A DNA stretch of 64,000 nt from Chitinibacter fontanus (GCF_013423785.1 NZ_CP058952.1:1825665-1889664), one strand, 5' to 3'. Positions 36,858-46,211 are shown, numbered from the stretch's first letter. Numbers and translations are program-made. The notes: a model not told the origin generated them from the letters alone.

Positions 36858-38579
36858 TTACTGAATAATGCTGAAAATGCTGGTGGTGCCGCTGACTTCA
36901 TTACCCACAATCAGCAATGGCTCGCCAGTCGGTGAGTCTTTGGCGCTGACAAAACTTAAGCCTTCCGGGCCAAGGTCGCCCGCATCTTTGTTTTCTTTCG
37001 CGTCAAAATTGCGGGTACTGGTGTAGCCAGCAAAAACTGGCGCCTGCGGATTGCTGATGTCGTAGGCCATAATGCCGCTCATCCGCTCCAGGCCAATGAA
37101 GGCATACTGACGCTCACCAATTTTGCCCACTGCAACCCCTTCCGGCTCTGGGCCTTTATTATCGCTGCGATCATCAAAGGCGGTTTTGCTGTGGCTGGTA
37201 TTGAAGTACTTTGGCTCCAATTTGGCTAATAGCTGTTCGAACTGATCGCCTGAATCCCAGATTAATTTGCCATTAGCATCGCGTATCGAGAATGAGCGCC
37301 CGCCAAACGCCACCAACTGGTCGTAAACCAGTTTGCCGTCGGCATTGAGTTTTGGCAGCCCATCGAGCCCGACTTGGTAGCCCTGAGTCCAGGCAATGGT
37401 TAAGCGGCCTAGCTGCTCGTCGCTGGCGCAATCGCCGGCACTCAGCTCGGTTGCCCCGCAATAGGCAAACACGGCAGGGTTGAGTACCGCACCTTTGGCC
37501 AATTTGGCCAATTGCGGCGGCAGCTCTTTTTGCCCGGCAAAGCCGTCTTTGTGTACTAAATTCTTCACGCGAATTTCTTCAACAAAACCTTTGCTGGCAT
37601 CACCGGCCCAATAGGCTTTATCGTCTTCACCCCAGGCACGCGAATCGCCTTCATTGGCCATAACTAGGTAGGTATTGCCGTCAACGCTATAGCTGGCAAT
37701 GCTGTCAGGTTGATACATGCCTTTCACGCCGGGCCAGGTGCGGATATTGATTTTTTTGTCTTTATCGCTGACATCCAAGCCATTGCCTGCAAGGCCATGA
37801 TCTTTTAGCCCCAAAGGCAGCACTGCGGCGATTTTCCCTCGCTGCAGGTCTACCTTGGCCAGCGCATTATTTTCTTGCAAAGTTACCCATGCTGTTTTGC
37901 TATCAGGGGCGATCGCAATGTATTCGGGTTCAAGGTCTTGCGCTGCGCTGGCGTAGGGGCCGTCAATGCGTACACCAGCTTGGCGCAATTGTTTTTCCTG
38001 CCCATTAAAGGCGCGGAAGTCGGCAGTACGTACGCTTGGTTTTTTGATATTTTGAATATTGATAATGCTCACCGAGCCTTCCGGATCAATCTGATAATCC
38101 GCACTTGGCTCGCCTTCATTGGCAACCACTACGGTTTTGCCATCGGGCGTGAAGGTGAGCATATCGGGCTGCGCGCCCACATTCACGCTGCTGATCTGGC
38201 TTAAATCAGCGGCGCGGAAAAATGCCACTTTGCCAAGATCGGTTTTAACTGGCGCTTCGATGGCAATGGCGACGATGCCATTTTTAACGGCCACGCTATT
38301 GACCACGGCCTTGGGCAAAATGGCGGTGGCGGATAGCTCACCCACTGAGACGGGTTGGTTGGGCTGACTTAAATCGAGGACTTCAACCACACCTTTTTGC
38401 GCATTTACCACAAAACCGCGTTTCGATTGCGGGTCAAAGGCCGGAATCTCTGCGGCGCTTTTATCAAACACATTGGTGCTATAGCGACCGAGTAAATTCA
38501 GTACCAGTGGCGTCGGTTCTGCCGCCATAAGTGGGCTCATACTCAACAGCGCACTGGCAAGCAGCAGGCAGCGTTTCAT
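36858..38579 (-). CDS. Choice-of-anchor I family beta-propeller protein
   Basis: A 573-aa exported protein with signal peptide ending LMAAE (about residue 20). The pattern matches choice-of-anchor I family proteins, which are repeat-rich beta-propellers. Segments include RGFVVNAQKGVVEVLDLSQP (about 55), TPDGKTVVVANEGEPSADY (about 140), YLVMANEGDSRAWGEDD (about 305) and PEGVAVGKIGERQYAFIGLE (about 480). Some relatives are annotated as alkaline-phosphatase-like, but activity is not established. No C-terminal anchor is visible, so it is probably periplasmic or secreted. ATG 38579 has AAAGGA 7 nt upstream. It shares a 270-nt divergent region with mgtE. Confidence 0.85.
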   Translation of the reverse strand: MKRCLLLASALLSMSPLMAAEPTPLVLNLLGRYSTNVFDKSAAEIPAFDPQSKRGFVVNAQKGVVEVLDLSQPNQPVSVGELSATAILPKAVVNSVAVKNGIVAIAIEAPVKTDLGKVAFFRAADLSQISSVNVGAQPDMLTFTPDGKTVVVANEGEPSADYQIDPEGSVSIINIQNIKKPSVRTADFRAFNGQEKQLRQAGVRIDGPYASAAQDLEPEYIAIAPDSKTAWVTLQENNALAKVDLQRGKIAAVLPLGLKDHGLAGNGLDVSDKDKKINIRTWPGVKGMYQPDSIASYSVDGNTYLVMANEGDSRAWGEDDKAYWAGDASKGFVEEIRVKNLVHKDGFAGQKELPPQLAKLAKGAVLNPAVFAYCGATELSAGDCASDEQLGRLTIAWTQGYQVGLDGLPKLNADGKLVYDQLVAFGGRSFSIRDANGKLIWDSGDQFEQLLAKLEPKYFNTSHSKTAFDDRSDNKGPEPEGVAVGKIGERQYAFIGLERMSGIMAYDISNPQAPVFAGYTSTRNFDAKENKDAGDLGPEGLSFVSAKDSPTGEPLLIVGNEVSGTTSIFSIIQ

Positions 38580-38849
38580 GGTGCAATCCTTTAAAGAAAT
38601 CTGTGCAGTATGTGCTAGCAACGCAGCACAAAGCTTTGATCATAGGCGTGCTAGATGACAAAAAGATTGCAAGTTACATTGGCGTAGCGCGGATTGGTCG
38701 AAAAGTCGCAATCGCGGCAAGGCACGCTGCAATGCATCATGTATTACACTGCTGCGTGCTAAACTGCGCCGCACCCAGCAACCCCATGCAGTTTGTTCGC
38801 TAGCGCTTTCACAAGAAGCCTAGACATCGTCACCCGCAAGGCCACCGTT

Positions 38850-40286
38850 ATGACCGTTATCAGCCGCAAACCACAAGAAAGCCTGCAGGAAAGTCTGCAA
38901 CAAGTGATCCGCTTGCTCGAGCGCCATAAGCTCGTCGAAGGCATGGTGCATAAGCAGGAAATGGCCAAGCACGATCTGGTTGAGCAGCTGGTCCATCGAC
39001 AGAACCTGACCGAATTACAGATGAAGCTGGCGGCGCTACACCCGGCCGACATTGCACACATTCTGGAAGCCCTGCCGCCGGCCGATCGCTTGACGATCTG
39101 GGGGCTGGTTGACGCGGAAGACGACGGCGAAATTCTGCTTGAAGTGTCGGATGCGGTGCGTGAATCTCTACTGGCCGATATGGCGCCGCACGAAATGGTC
39201 GCCGCCGCTGGGCAGCTCGATACCGACGAGCTGGCCGATCTGGTGCCTGATTTGCCACAGGAAGTACAAAGCGAAGTCTTGGGCACGCTGGATGCGGAAG
39301 ATCGCGCCGAAGTGCAATCGGCGATGTCGTATACCGATGATCAAGTCGGTGCGCTGATGGATTTCGAGATGGTGACGATCCGCGCCGATGTGCGGCTCGA
39401 AGTCGTGTTGCGCTATTTACGCCGTTTTGACGAGTTGCCAACGCACACCGATAAGCTGTTTGTCGTGGATGATGAAGAAATCATCAAGGGGGTATTGCCT
39501 CTTAATAAACTGCTGGTAAGTGATCCAGAGCAATACGTCGGGGATGTAATGGCCGACGATGTGGTGATTTTCCAGCCCTTTGACGATGCGGGCGAAGCGG
39601 CGCAAGCGTTCGAGCGTTATGACTTGGTTTCCGCGCCGGTAGTCGATTCCAACCACAAAGTGATTGGCCGCATCACCGTCGATCAAATGGTTGACGTGAT
39701 TCGGGAAGAATCCGAGGCCGAAGTCCTGTCGCTGGCCGGTTTGAAAGACGAAGACCTATTTTCCAGCGTGGGCAAGGCGGTAAAAAATCGCTGGCCGTGG
39801 TTGGCGATCAATATTTGCACTGCCTTTGTGGCCAGCCGCGTGATTGGCGTATTTGAGGATACGATTTCCCATCTGGTAGCGCTGGCCGCGCTGATGCCGA
39901 TTGTGTCGGGTATTGGCGGTAACACCGGTACGCAAACCACAACGCTGATTATTCGTGGTTTGGCCTTGGGGCAAATTACCACGTCAAATACTCGAATGCT
40001 GCTGATTAAGGAGCTGGGCATTGCCGTAATTAATGGTCTGGTTTGGGGCGGTGTGCTTGGCGTGATTGCTTGGGCTTTATATGGCAAATGGGATTTAGGT
40101 TTGGTGATGACGGCCGCGATGATGCTCAATATGCTGGTCGCCGCCTTGGTCGGGTTGTTTGTGCCGCTCACCATGCAAAAGCTTGGCCGTGATCCGGCGT
40201 ATGGCTCGTCAGTGATGATTACCGCGCTGACTGATAGCTTGGGGTTCTTTATTTTTCTTGGATTGGCGACGGTGTTTTTGATGTAG
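38850..40286 (+). CDS. mgtE: Magnesium transporter MgtE
   Basis: A 478-aa MgtE. The N-terminal superhelical MgtE_N domain (about 40-150) includes ALPPADRLTIWGLVDAEDDG. A CBS pair (about 160-280) carries FVVDDEEIIKGVLPLNKLL and SAPVVDSNHKVIGRITVDQM. A connecting helix leads to five transmembrane helices (about 310-475) with GIGGNTGTQTTTLIIRGLAL, the conserved pore region. Cytosolic Mg2+ binding to the N and CBS domains closes the channel. The start chosen is ATG 38850; an upstream frame start exists at 38793. A GGTATTGC octamer occurs in the CBS-coding part (39491-39498). An AAA ATPase gene follows 50 nt downstream. Confidence 0.94.
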   Translation: MTVISRKPQESLQESLQQVIRLLERHKLVEGMVHKQEMAKHDLVEQLVHRQNLTELQMKLAALHPADIAHILEALPPADRLTIWGLVDAEDDGEILLEVSDAVRESLLADMAPHEMVAAAGQLDTDELADLVPDLPQEVQSEVLGTLDAEDRAEVQSAMSYTDDQVGALMDFEMVTIRADVRLEVVLRYLRRFDELPTHTDKLFVVDDEEIIKGVLPLNKLLVSDPEQYVGDVMADDVVIFQPFDDAGEAAQAFERYDLVSAPVVDSNHKVIGRITVDQMVDVIREESEAEVLSLAGLKDEDLFSSVGKAVKNRWPWLAINICTAFVASRVIGVFEDTISHLVALAALMPIVSGIGGNTGTQTTTLIIRGLALGQITTSNTRMLLIKELGIAVINGLVWGGVLGVIAWALYGKWDLGLVMTAAMMLNMLVAALVGLFVPLTMQKLGRDPAYGSSVMITALTDSLGFFIFLGLATVFLM

Positions 40287-40336
40287 GTATTGATCTACAG
40301 ATATTGACCTGTTTGTCTTTGGAGTAGATACCCATC

Positions 40337-41500
40337 ATGCTAAATACACTCGCCATTGCCAATTACCGCTCCTTGCGCGAGCTGATTATTCCATTGGGGC
40401 AGCTCAATGTGATTACTGGTGCTAATGGCAGCGGTAAGTCGAGCTTATATCGCGCCTTGCGCTTATTGGCCGAAAGCGCCCAAGGCCGGATGGTCGCCAG
40501 TTTGGCGCAGGAAGGTGGTTTTTCGTCGACCTTGTGGGCTGGGCCGGAAACCATTAGTCGCGCAATGAAGCGTGGCGATATGCCTATTCAGGGTACAAAA
40601 CGACAAGAGTCGGTGGCGCTGAAGCTGGGTTTTGCCGCCGATGATTTTGGCTACGCCATTGATCTGGGGCTGCCAACGCCAGACTCCACTTCGCTATTTG
40701 GTGGCGATCCGCACATTAAGCGCGAGTGCATTTGGGCGGGGGCTGTACTGCGCGAATCGACCTTGCTGGCTGATCGTGACCGCAGCCTGTGCAAAGTGCG
40801 TGCTGGCCGTGAATGGCAGATGTTGAGCCGCCATGTACCTGATTACGATAGCCTGTTTAGCCATTGTGCCGACCCTCTGCGTGCGCCTGAAGTGCTGGCG
40901 CTGCGCGAGCGGATGCGCGCGTGGCGGTTTTATGATTGCCTGCGCAGCGATGCGCAAGCGCCTGCGCGGCAGGCGCAGATTGGTACTTACACACCAGTGC
41001 TGGCACACGATGGTGCCGACTTGGCGGCGGCTTTACAAACCATTCGTGAGCTGGGGCGTGGTGATGAGCTGGATGCGGCGGTCGATGATGCTTTTCCGGG
41101 CGCAAGGGTGGAGATCGTCGTCGATCATGGACGTTTTAGCGTGCAAATGTGGCAAAACGGCCTGCTGCGACCATTGGCCGCGGCAGAGTTATCCGACGGC
41201 ACTTTGCGCTATTTATTGTTGGTGGCGGCGCTATTGAGCCCGCGTCCGCCCGAATTGCTGGTGCTGAATGAGCCCGAAACCAGCTTGCATCCTGATCTAT
41301 TGCCCGCCTTAGCCCGCCTGATTACCAGTGCGGGGCTGCATAGCCAGATTATTGTGGTTAGCCACGCGGCGCGTTTGGTCACCGCCTTAAGTCGGGTGCG
41401 CGAAGCGCAAGTCTTGCAACTGGCCAAAGAGCTGGGAGCCACTCAGCTGTGTGAGCAAACTAGTCTAGATCGCCCGGCATGGCAATGGCCGAAACGCTAA
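40337..41500 (+). CDS. AAA-family ATPase (SMC/RecF-like)
   Basis: A 387-aa ATPase. Walker A is ITGANGSGKSSLYRALRLL (about residue 27). The C-terminal ABC-type signature and Walker B are AELSDGTLRYLLLVAALL (about 285) and LLVLNEPETSLHPDLLPAL (about 308), with a switch His in IIVVSHAARLV (about 345). This is the standalone 'AAA family ATPase' layout related to RecF/OLD nucleases but without a Toprim domain. It might act alone in DNA or RNA metabolism; substrate unknown. It lies 50 nt after mgtE on the same strand and may be cotranscribed. No nuclease partner gene is adjacent, so a defence role is unsupported. Confidence 0.88.
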   Translation: MLNTLAIANYRSLRELIIPLGQLNVITGANGSGKSSLYRALRLLAESAQGRMVASLAQEGGFSSTLWAGPETISRAMKRGDMPIQGTKRQESVALKLGFAADDFGYAIDLGLPTPDSTSLFGGDPHIKRECIWAGAVLRESTLLADRDRSLCKVRAGREWQMLSRHVPDYDSLFSHCADPLRAPEVLALRERMRAWRFYDCLRSDAQAPARQAQIGTYTPVLAHDGADLAAALQTIRELGRGDELDAAVDDAFPGARVEIVVDHGRFSVQMWQNGLLRPLAAAELSDGTLRYLLLVAALLSPRPPELLVLNEPETSLHPDLLPALARLITSAGLHSQIIVVSHAARLVTALSRVREAQVLQLAKELGATQLCEQTSLDRPAWQWPKR

Positions 41501-41660
41501 TACCTATTGGGGTATACTCAATTTAATCATGTATTTAATGGGTTTTAAGGTGATACCCATTAGTCATATTGTGTGCAGAGCTGCATTTAGCCGTGAAAAT
41601 TGATGGGGTTGCAGGGCGCTTATTGCTACAATAACGAGAACCATTCTTGTTTGTTACTTT

Positions 41661-42380
41661 ATGTATCATCTCTCGGCCAGCGTCTTGCTGGATATGTTGG
41701 ACCAGCAACGCTTCGGGGTTGAATACCAGCCCTTGATCAACCCGCACACGGGTGACATTGTGGCCTATGAAGCGCTGGCGCGCTTTTACGATCGGGCTGG
41801 CCAGACTTTACGCACCGATTGGGTCTTTTGGGCGCTGCACGATAGCCCGCTGACGCTGTTTCAGACCGAATATCAGATGAAACAACTACAGATGGCTCAC
41901 GCGCCCGACGCGCCTTTGTTTGTCAATTTAGACCCCGATGCATATCAGGTGGTTGATGAGCCTGGTCAGGCCAATCCACTGGTGCAATTGCTAAGACGGC
42001 GCGGGGATGTAGTGATTGAAATCATCGAAAACAGTGACATTGGCGACGCGCGCCAGAGCATGCAAATGGCCGAAGTGCTGGCACAGCAGGGCATTCCGCT
42101 GGCGTTGGATGATATTGGTGCGCCACATTCAATGTTGTCTTTACCCTTGTTGATCCAGGTTGATTGCCTGAAATTTGATCGCAGCTGGTTTAATCAGCTC
42201 GACTGCCCCAAGCAGCAATCGGCTTTGCTCAGCCTGATTGCTTACGCGCGCGAAACGGGGAAGCAAACTGTACTGGAAGGGGTAGAAAACGAAGCCCAGC
42301 TAGCGCGGGCATGCGCGCTGGGCGTCGATTTGGTGCAAGGCTTTTTATTTCGCCCGCTGTTTATCGCTTATCGAAAATAA
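41661..42380 (+). CDS. EAL-domain c-di-GMP phosphodiesterase
   Basis: A 239-aa protein that is essentially one EAL domain. Catalytic elements are present: EALARF (Glu37), LFVNLDP (about 90), IEIIEN (about 118), DDIGA (about 145), LKFDRSW (about 170), EGVENEAQ (about 208) and a terminal QGFLF. DDIG replaces the more common DDFG, but both metal-binding Asp are kept, so hydrolysis of c-di-GMP to pGpG is expected. No sensor domain is fused. The 160 nt upstream contains a possible -10 TACAAT and a 7-bp AATGGGT/ACCCATT stem (41537-41561), probably the end signal of the ATPase gene. Confidence 0.9.
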   Translation: MYHLSASVLLDMLDQQRFGVEYQPLINPHTGDIVAYEALARFYDRAGQTLRTDWVFWALHDSPLTLFQTEYQMKQLQMAHAPDAPLFVNLDPDAYQVVDEPGQANPLVQLLRRRGDVVIEIIENSDIGDARQSMQMAEVLAQQGIPLALDDIGAPHSMLSLPLLIQVDCLKFDRSWFNQLDCPKQQSALLSLIAYARETGKQTVLEGVENEAQLARACALGVDLVQGFLFRPLFIAYRK

Positions 42381-42384
42381 TGCA

Positions 42385-42433
42385 GGGTATTGCCTGGTGA
42401 CTAAGGTATTAATTGACTTACTTCGCAATACCC
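42385..42433. repeat. GGGTATTGC/GCAATACCC inverted pair between convergent genes
   Basis: GGGTATTGC (42385-42393) and GCAATACCC (42425-42433) form a 9-bp stem with a 31-nt loop. One arm is 4 nt after the EAL stop codon and the other lies in the final codons of the opposing lipoprotein gene. It is well placed to act as a shared 3' end structure. Confidence 0.6.
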
Positions 42434-43080
42434 TTGCTATGTTTCTCGATCAATTGGGCTACCTCGGCCGGTCGATAAATCGGTTCACCTTTGCTTTGAT
42501 AGACTTTGACCGTCCCATTGCGGATTAGGCCGACTTCCAATTTACGGTTTTCTGCGTCGATAGATAGCCATGCGCTATCTGCATTAGTTGCTTGGGGTTT
42601 ATTGCCCAGCACGTACAAAACACGATCAAATTGTATTGAGCTTGGCGTGCTCATCAGGCCTAACAAGGTGCCGAGCTGATCGCCTAGCAGTCCTTTTAGT
42701 TCCGGCATAATCGGGCTAACTTCGGTGAATAAGCCAATATCAGCGGGAAAGCGGCCTTTATATTGCACCAACTGTGCCCAATCACCATTCGATTTAAGCA
42801 CTTGTTGGGCCAACTGTACGGTTTGTGCTTTGACCGAGCTGGCAATCTGGCTGGCATCAAGCCCCAAGGGCTGTAAAACCTGATTGGCCTCCTGTGTGAC
42901 TTGATCGATCACACCATCGGTTTGTTTTTTTACTTCCGAGCCCACCAGTGCCACCACTGAAGAAGCTGCTTGTTGGGTGATCTGATTGGCTTGCTCGCAC
43001 GCAGTCAATAAGCCTGCGAGCAAGAAAGTGGGCACGATTACCCAGCGTTTCGAATGATGTCGCGTTACTGCAGATGTCAT
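42418..43080 (-). CDS. Predicted lipoprotein, unknown function
   Basis: A 220-aa lipoprotein with a typical signal peptide and lipobox LLTAC (Cys about residue 28). The first mature third is rich in Gln, Val and Ala and predicted helical (QITQQAASSVVALVGSEVKK). The C-terminal part contains a probable mixed alpha/beta domain ending EPIYRPAEVAQLIEKHSKG. No family recognised. It is divergent from the glycine-zipper gene. Confidence 0.7.
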   Translation of the reverse strand: MTSAVTRHHSKRWVIVPTFLLAGLLTACEQANQITQQAASSVVALVGSEVKKQTDGVIDQVTQEANQVLQPLGLDASQIASSVKAQTVQLAQQVLKSNGDWAQLVQYKGRFPADIGLFTEVSPIMPELKGLLGDQLGTLLGLMSTPSSIQFDRVLYVLGNKPQATNADSAWLSIDAENRKLEVGLIRNGTVKVYQSKGEPIYRPAEVAQLIEKHSKGIAK

Positions 43081-43226
43081 CGCCTTGATACTCCGTAATG
43101 ATTGCAGAATAAGAGCTCGATCTGCGCGGTAAGTTCCTGACGCAGTGGCACGAATATGTGATTCAGCTTTGATTCAGAACTGCTCGGGCATGCTAGTAGC
43201 GTGAATAACCGTGTGGAGTCGATATT

Positions 43227-43796
43227 ATGCGTTCAATACTGACAATAGCTATGCTTGGCATCGTTTTCAGTCATCATGCCTTCGCGTATGACGATGATTG
43301 GGGTGAGCGCGGTCATGCTCCGCACTGGAAGCAGCGTGATTACGCCATTGTTCGCAGTGTGACCCCGCAATATGAAACGGTGAGCCAACCCCGGCAGGAG
43401 TGCCGCAGTGAATGGGTAACTGAAAATATCCCGCGTTATGATGGCAATGGCACCGTGGGTACGATTGTGGGTGGTGTGGCGGGCGGTGTGCTCGGGCATC
43501 AAATTGGGAAAGGACGTGGTAAAGAGGTGGCCACAGTGGCGGGGACATTGATTGGCGCAATGGTGGGTAACCAGCTGGGCGAACGTAACAGCCTTGGCCC
43601 TGTGTATGATACCAGCCAGCGCGAGGTACAACGGTGCCGGCAGGTGAACGACTATAGTCAGCGGGTACGTGATTACCGTGTAGAGTACGAATATCGCTCA
43701 CAAGTGTATAGCGCCAATATGAATCGTTACCCTGGCAATCCGGGGGCACGGATTCCGGTAAAATTACTGGTCGAGCTCGATGAGGATTGGAAATAA
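43227..43796 (+). CDS. Glycine-zipper 2TM envelope protein
   Basis: A 189-aa exported protein with signal peptide ending AFA (about residue 20). A glycine zipper (about 78-118: GTIVGGVAGGVLGHQIGKG and GTLIGAMVGNQLGER) matches the Rickettsia 17-kDa surface antigen/glycine zipper 2TM domain. Tyr- and Arg-rich soluble segments flank it. Related proteins are outer-membrane or periplasmic and often linked to envelope integrity. GGAG precedes the ATG by 9 nt. Confidence 0.85.
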   Translation: MRSILTIAMLGIVFSHHAFAYDDDWGERGHAPHWKQRDYAIVRSVTPQYETVSQPRQECRSEWVTENIPRYDGNGTVGTIVGGVAGGVLGHQIGKGRGKEVATVAGTLIGAMVGNQLGERNSLGPVYDTSQREVQRCRQVNDYSQRVRDYRVEYEYRSQVYSANMNRYPGNPGARIPVKLLVELDEDWK

Positions 43797-43870
43797 TGAC
43801 CTTGTGAGTCTGGTCGCCTTGTTGTCGCTCTACTTGCAGGTACAATGCCTTGCTTGAAAAGGAAAAACTG

Positions 43871-44110
43871 ATGAAATCGTTGATCAAAGTAATGATTTTA
43901 GCGCTGTGTTTAAGCACAGCTTCGGTGTATGCCGCGGTGAGTCGGGACGAAGCGTCGGATTTGGCGCAAAAGAAAACCAACGGTGGCAAGGTGCTCAACG
44001 TGGAAAAATTCATCGATGCCGGTAAATCGGTTTGGCGCGTTAAAGTACTAACGCCCGGCGGTGATGTACGGGCGGTCTTTGTCGATGAAGCCACTGGCGC
44101 TGTTCGCTAG
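43871..44110 (+). CDS. PepSY-domain periplasmic protein
   Basis: A 79-aa exported protein with a signal peptide ending VYAA (about residue 21) and a single PepSY-like domain: VSRDEASDLAQKKTNGGKVL and VWRVKVLTPGGDVRAVFVDE, ending in the ATGAVR typical of PepSY repeats. Such small proteins often precede PhoPQ-like two-component genes and may feed information to the sensor. The start ATG 43871 has GGA at suitable distance. It is 24 nt upstream of the response regulator and probably in one operon. Confidence 0.85.
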   Translation: MKSLIKVMILALCLSTASVYAAVSRDEASDLAQKKTNGGKVLNVEKFIDAGKSVWRVKVLTPGGDVRAVFVDEATGAVR

Positions 44111-44134
44111 GTTTACACGCGCAAGAAGCCCACT

Positions 44135-44812
44135 ATGCGTCTGCTCCTGATTGAAGACGAAACCGCGCTGCGCGAGTCGCTGGCCCGCCAGCTGATTGCG
44201 GCAGGGTATCGGATTGACACCGCCAGCGATGGTGCCGACGGCTTATATCAAGCCTGTGAGTACCCGTTTGATTTGCTGATTGTCGATTTGGGCTTACCCA
44301 AATTGAATGGTGTTGAGCTGATCCGCCGGGTACGTGCTGCTGGTCACGACATGCCGATTTTGATTCTCACCGCGCGCTCGGATTGGCAGGATAAAGTGGC
44401 TGGCCTGGAGGCCGGTGCAGACGATTACCTCACCAAACCATTCGAATTTCCCGAGCTGGCGGCACGGGTTATGGCCCTGCTGCGGCGTGCATTGAAAGCC
44501 CAGCCGACTGGGCTTAATTTAGGGCCAATCCAGATTGATTTGCAGCGCCAGCAAGTGCGTAATGCAGCTGGCCCTGTTGAGCTGACGGCGTATGAATATC
44601 GTCTGCTGGAATATCTGGTACAGCACCGTCCGCAAATCGTGAGCAAGCAGGCATTGAGTGATTACCTGTATCCGCACGATGATGACCGCGATAGTAATGT
44701 GATCGAAGTGCTAATGGGGCGTTTGCGTCGCAAGCTGGACCCCGATGCAACGCTAGGGCTAATTGAAACCCTGCGTGGCCGGGGATATCGCTGGAATACG
44801 GAGGCCGAGTGA
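44135..44812 (+). CDS. OmpR/PhoP-family response regulator
   Basis: A 225-aa regulator. The receiver domain (1-115) has the acidic pair LLIEDE, phospho-Asp in DLLIVDLGLPKLNG (Asp51) and Lys in DYLTKPF (about 101). The winged helix (about 130-220) has ELTAYEYRLLEYLVQHRPQI and VIEVLMGRLRRKLD. It belongs to the PhoP/PmrA/QseB branch by general look. Overlaps the sensor kinase start (GTGA). Confidence 0.95.
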   Translation: MRLLLIEDETALRESLARQLIAAGYRIDTASDGADGLYQACEYPFDLLIVDLGLPKLNGVELIRRVRAAGHDMPILILTARSDWQDKVAGLEAGADDYLTKPFEFPELAARVMALLRRALKAQPTGLNLGPIQIDLQRQQVRNAAGPVELTAYEYRLLEYLVQHRPQIVSKQALSDYLYPHDDDRDSNVIEVLMGRLRRKLDPDATLGLIETLRGRGYRWNTEAE

Positions 44813-46155
44813 GGGGCTGGCGTAATTTATCGATCCGCGCGCGTTTGCACTGGGGCGCCAGTGCGGTCTTGCTAACTTTTTTTTGTTTGGCTGGGCTTGC
44901 GGTGCAGGGGGTTTACTCCGAGCATCTGCGTAACAGCCATTTCGAGCGCCTGCATAGCGCAATCTATATGCTGATTGCGATTACTGAGCTTGATGCCAAG
45001 GGGCGTTTAGCGCTGCCAAGCAGTATCGCCGAGCCTTTGCTGTCGGTTCCCCATTCTGGCCTGTATGCCCAAATTGATAATCCTACGCAGCGCGAGTTGT
45101 GGCGCTCACCTTCGGCACAAAGCCTGCCGCAGCTACCGCTTTCCAGTCTGCAAACCGGCGTATGGCAGCATCGCACCTTGCGGCTAGCGGGGCGCGATTA
45201 TTTATCGACGGAATACCAAGTACGCTGGAATATTGGTCAGCAAAGCCAGAATTTGCGATTTATGGTGTTGGAAGATACGCAGCGCTTTGCGGCGCAATTG
45301 GCTCAGTTTCAGCGCGCGCTCTGGGGCTGGCTAGCCGCTGCGGCACTCTGCCTGCTATTGGCGCAAGTGTTGCTGTTGCGTTGGGGGCTATGGCCATTGC
45401 GGCGCTTGGAAGCCGAGCTGGCGGCCATTGAAAATGGTAGCCAAAAACAGGTCAATGGCGTTTACCCACGCGAAATTGCGCCGCTCGCGACTCGTTTAAA
45501 CCGCTTGGTCGAGCAAGAACACGCGCGTCAGCAGCGCTATCGTGAAGCGCTGGGTGATCTGGCGCATAGCCTGAAAACCCCGCTGGCTATTTTGCGGGCC
45601 GAACAAGATAACGCCGACCCGATTGCTTACCGTCAGACTTTGGCTGAGCAAGTTACCCGGATGGATCATATTGTGCAGCATCAGCTTGGCCGTGCGGCCT
45701 TGCGTGGGCAGGCTAGCTTGGCGCCAGTTTTAGCTTTAAAGCCAATCGCGGAACGTCTGATTGCCAGCATGCAAAAAGTACATGCGCAGCGCAATTTACA
45801 GTTTGCGCTGTATTGCGATGACTTGCTGCAATGGTCCATTGATGAGGGCGATGCGTTTGAGATGATGGGTAATGTGCTCGATAACGCAGGTAAATGGGCC
45901 AAAACCCGCGTTGAATTGCACTTGCAGGCAAGTCGGCGCGAACTCATTATCACCATCGCTGATGATGGCTCCGGCTTTGTTGATACCCAGGCCCCGCTGC
46001 AGCGTGGCATCCGCTTGGATGAGCGGGTTGCCGGGCATGGTATTGGCTTGAGTGTAGTGGCCGATATTGTACAAGCCTATCAGGGGCACATTACTCTAGG
46101 CCACAGCGCGCTCGGTGGTGCCAGCGTGATGTTGACTATCCCCGATCCGCGTTAA
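44809..46155 (+). CDS. PhoQ-like membrane sensor histidine kinase
   Basis: A 448-aa kinase with TM1 about 14-33, a periplasmic sensor about 35-165, TM2 about 168-190, HAMP, HisKA with ALGDLAHSLKTPLAIL (His about 253) and HATPase_c with NVLDNAGKWAKTRV, DDGSGF and GHGIGLSVV. NAGKWA and the SLKTPLA H-box resemble PhoQ-type sensors. The GTG start at 44809 overlaps the regulator stop, with GGAGG 4 nt upstream. It forms a PepSY-regulator-kinase operon. The stimulus is unknown; Mg2+, cationic peptides or envelope stress are family-based guesses. Confidence 0.92.
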   Translation: MRGWRNLSIRARLHWGASAVLLTFFCLAGLAVQGVYSEHLRNSHFERLHSAIYMLIAITELDAKGRLALPSSIAEPLLSVPHSGLYAQIDNPTQRELWRSPSAQSLPQLPLSSLQTGVWQHRTLRLAGRDYLSTEYQVRWNIGQQSQNLRFMVLEDTQRFAAQLAQFQRALWGWLAAAALCLLLAQVLLLRWGLWPLRRLEAELAAIENGSQKQVNGVYPREIAPLATRLNRLVEQEHARQQRYREALGDLAHSLKTPLAILRAEQDNADPIAYRQTLAEQVTRMDHIVQHQLGRAALRGQASLAPVLALKPIAERLIASMQKVHAQRNLQFALYCDDLLQWSIDEGDAFEMMGNVLDNAGKWAKTRVELHLQASRRELIITIADDGSGFVDTQAPLQRGIRLDERVAGHGIGLSVVADIVQAYQGHITLGHSALGGASVMLTIPDPR

Positions 46156-46211
46156 AATCACGCAGCCCCAACTTTCCGCTATCCAATTGACCAATCGAAT
46201 TGAGTGTCGCC

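Noticed and set aside
38580..38849. Mg2+ riboswitch before mgtE
   Set aside because: I could not find the conserved internal loops of the ykoK (M-box) class, and the leader is short and unstructured by eye.
40337..41500. Defence system built on the AAA ATPase
   Set aside because: No nuclease, Toprim domain or second component is adjacent; the neighbours are mgtE and an EAL gene.
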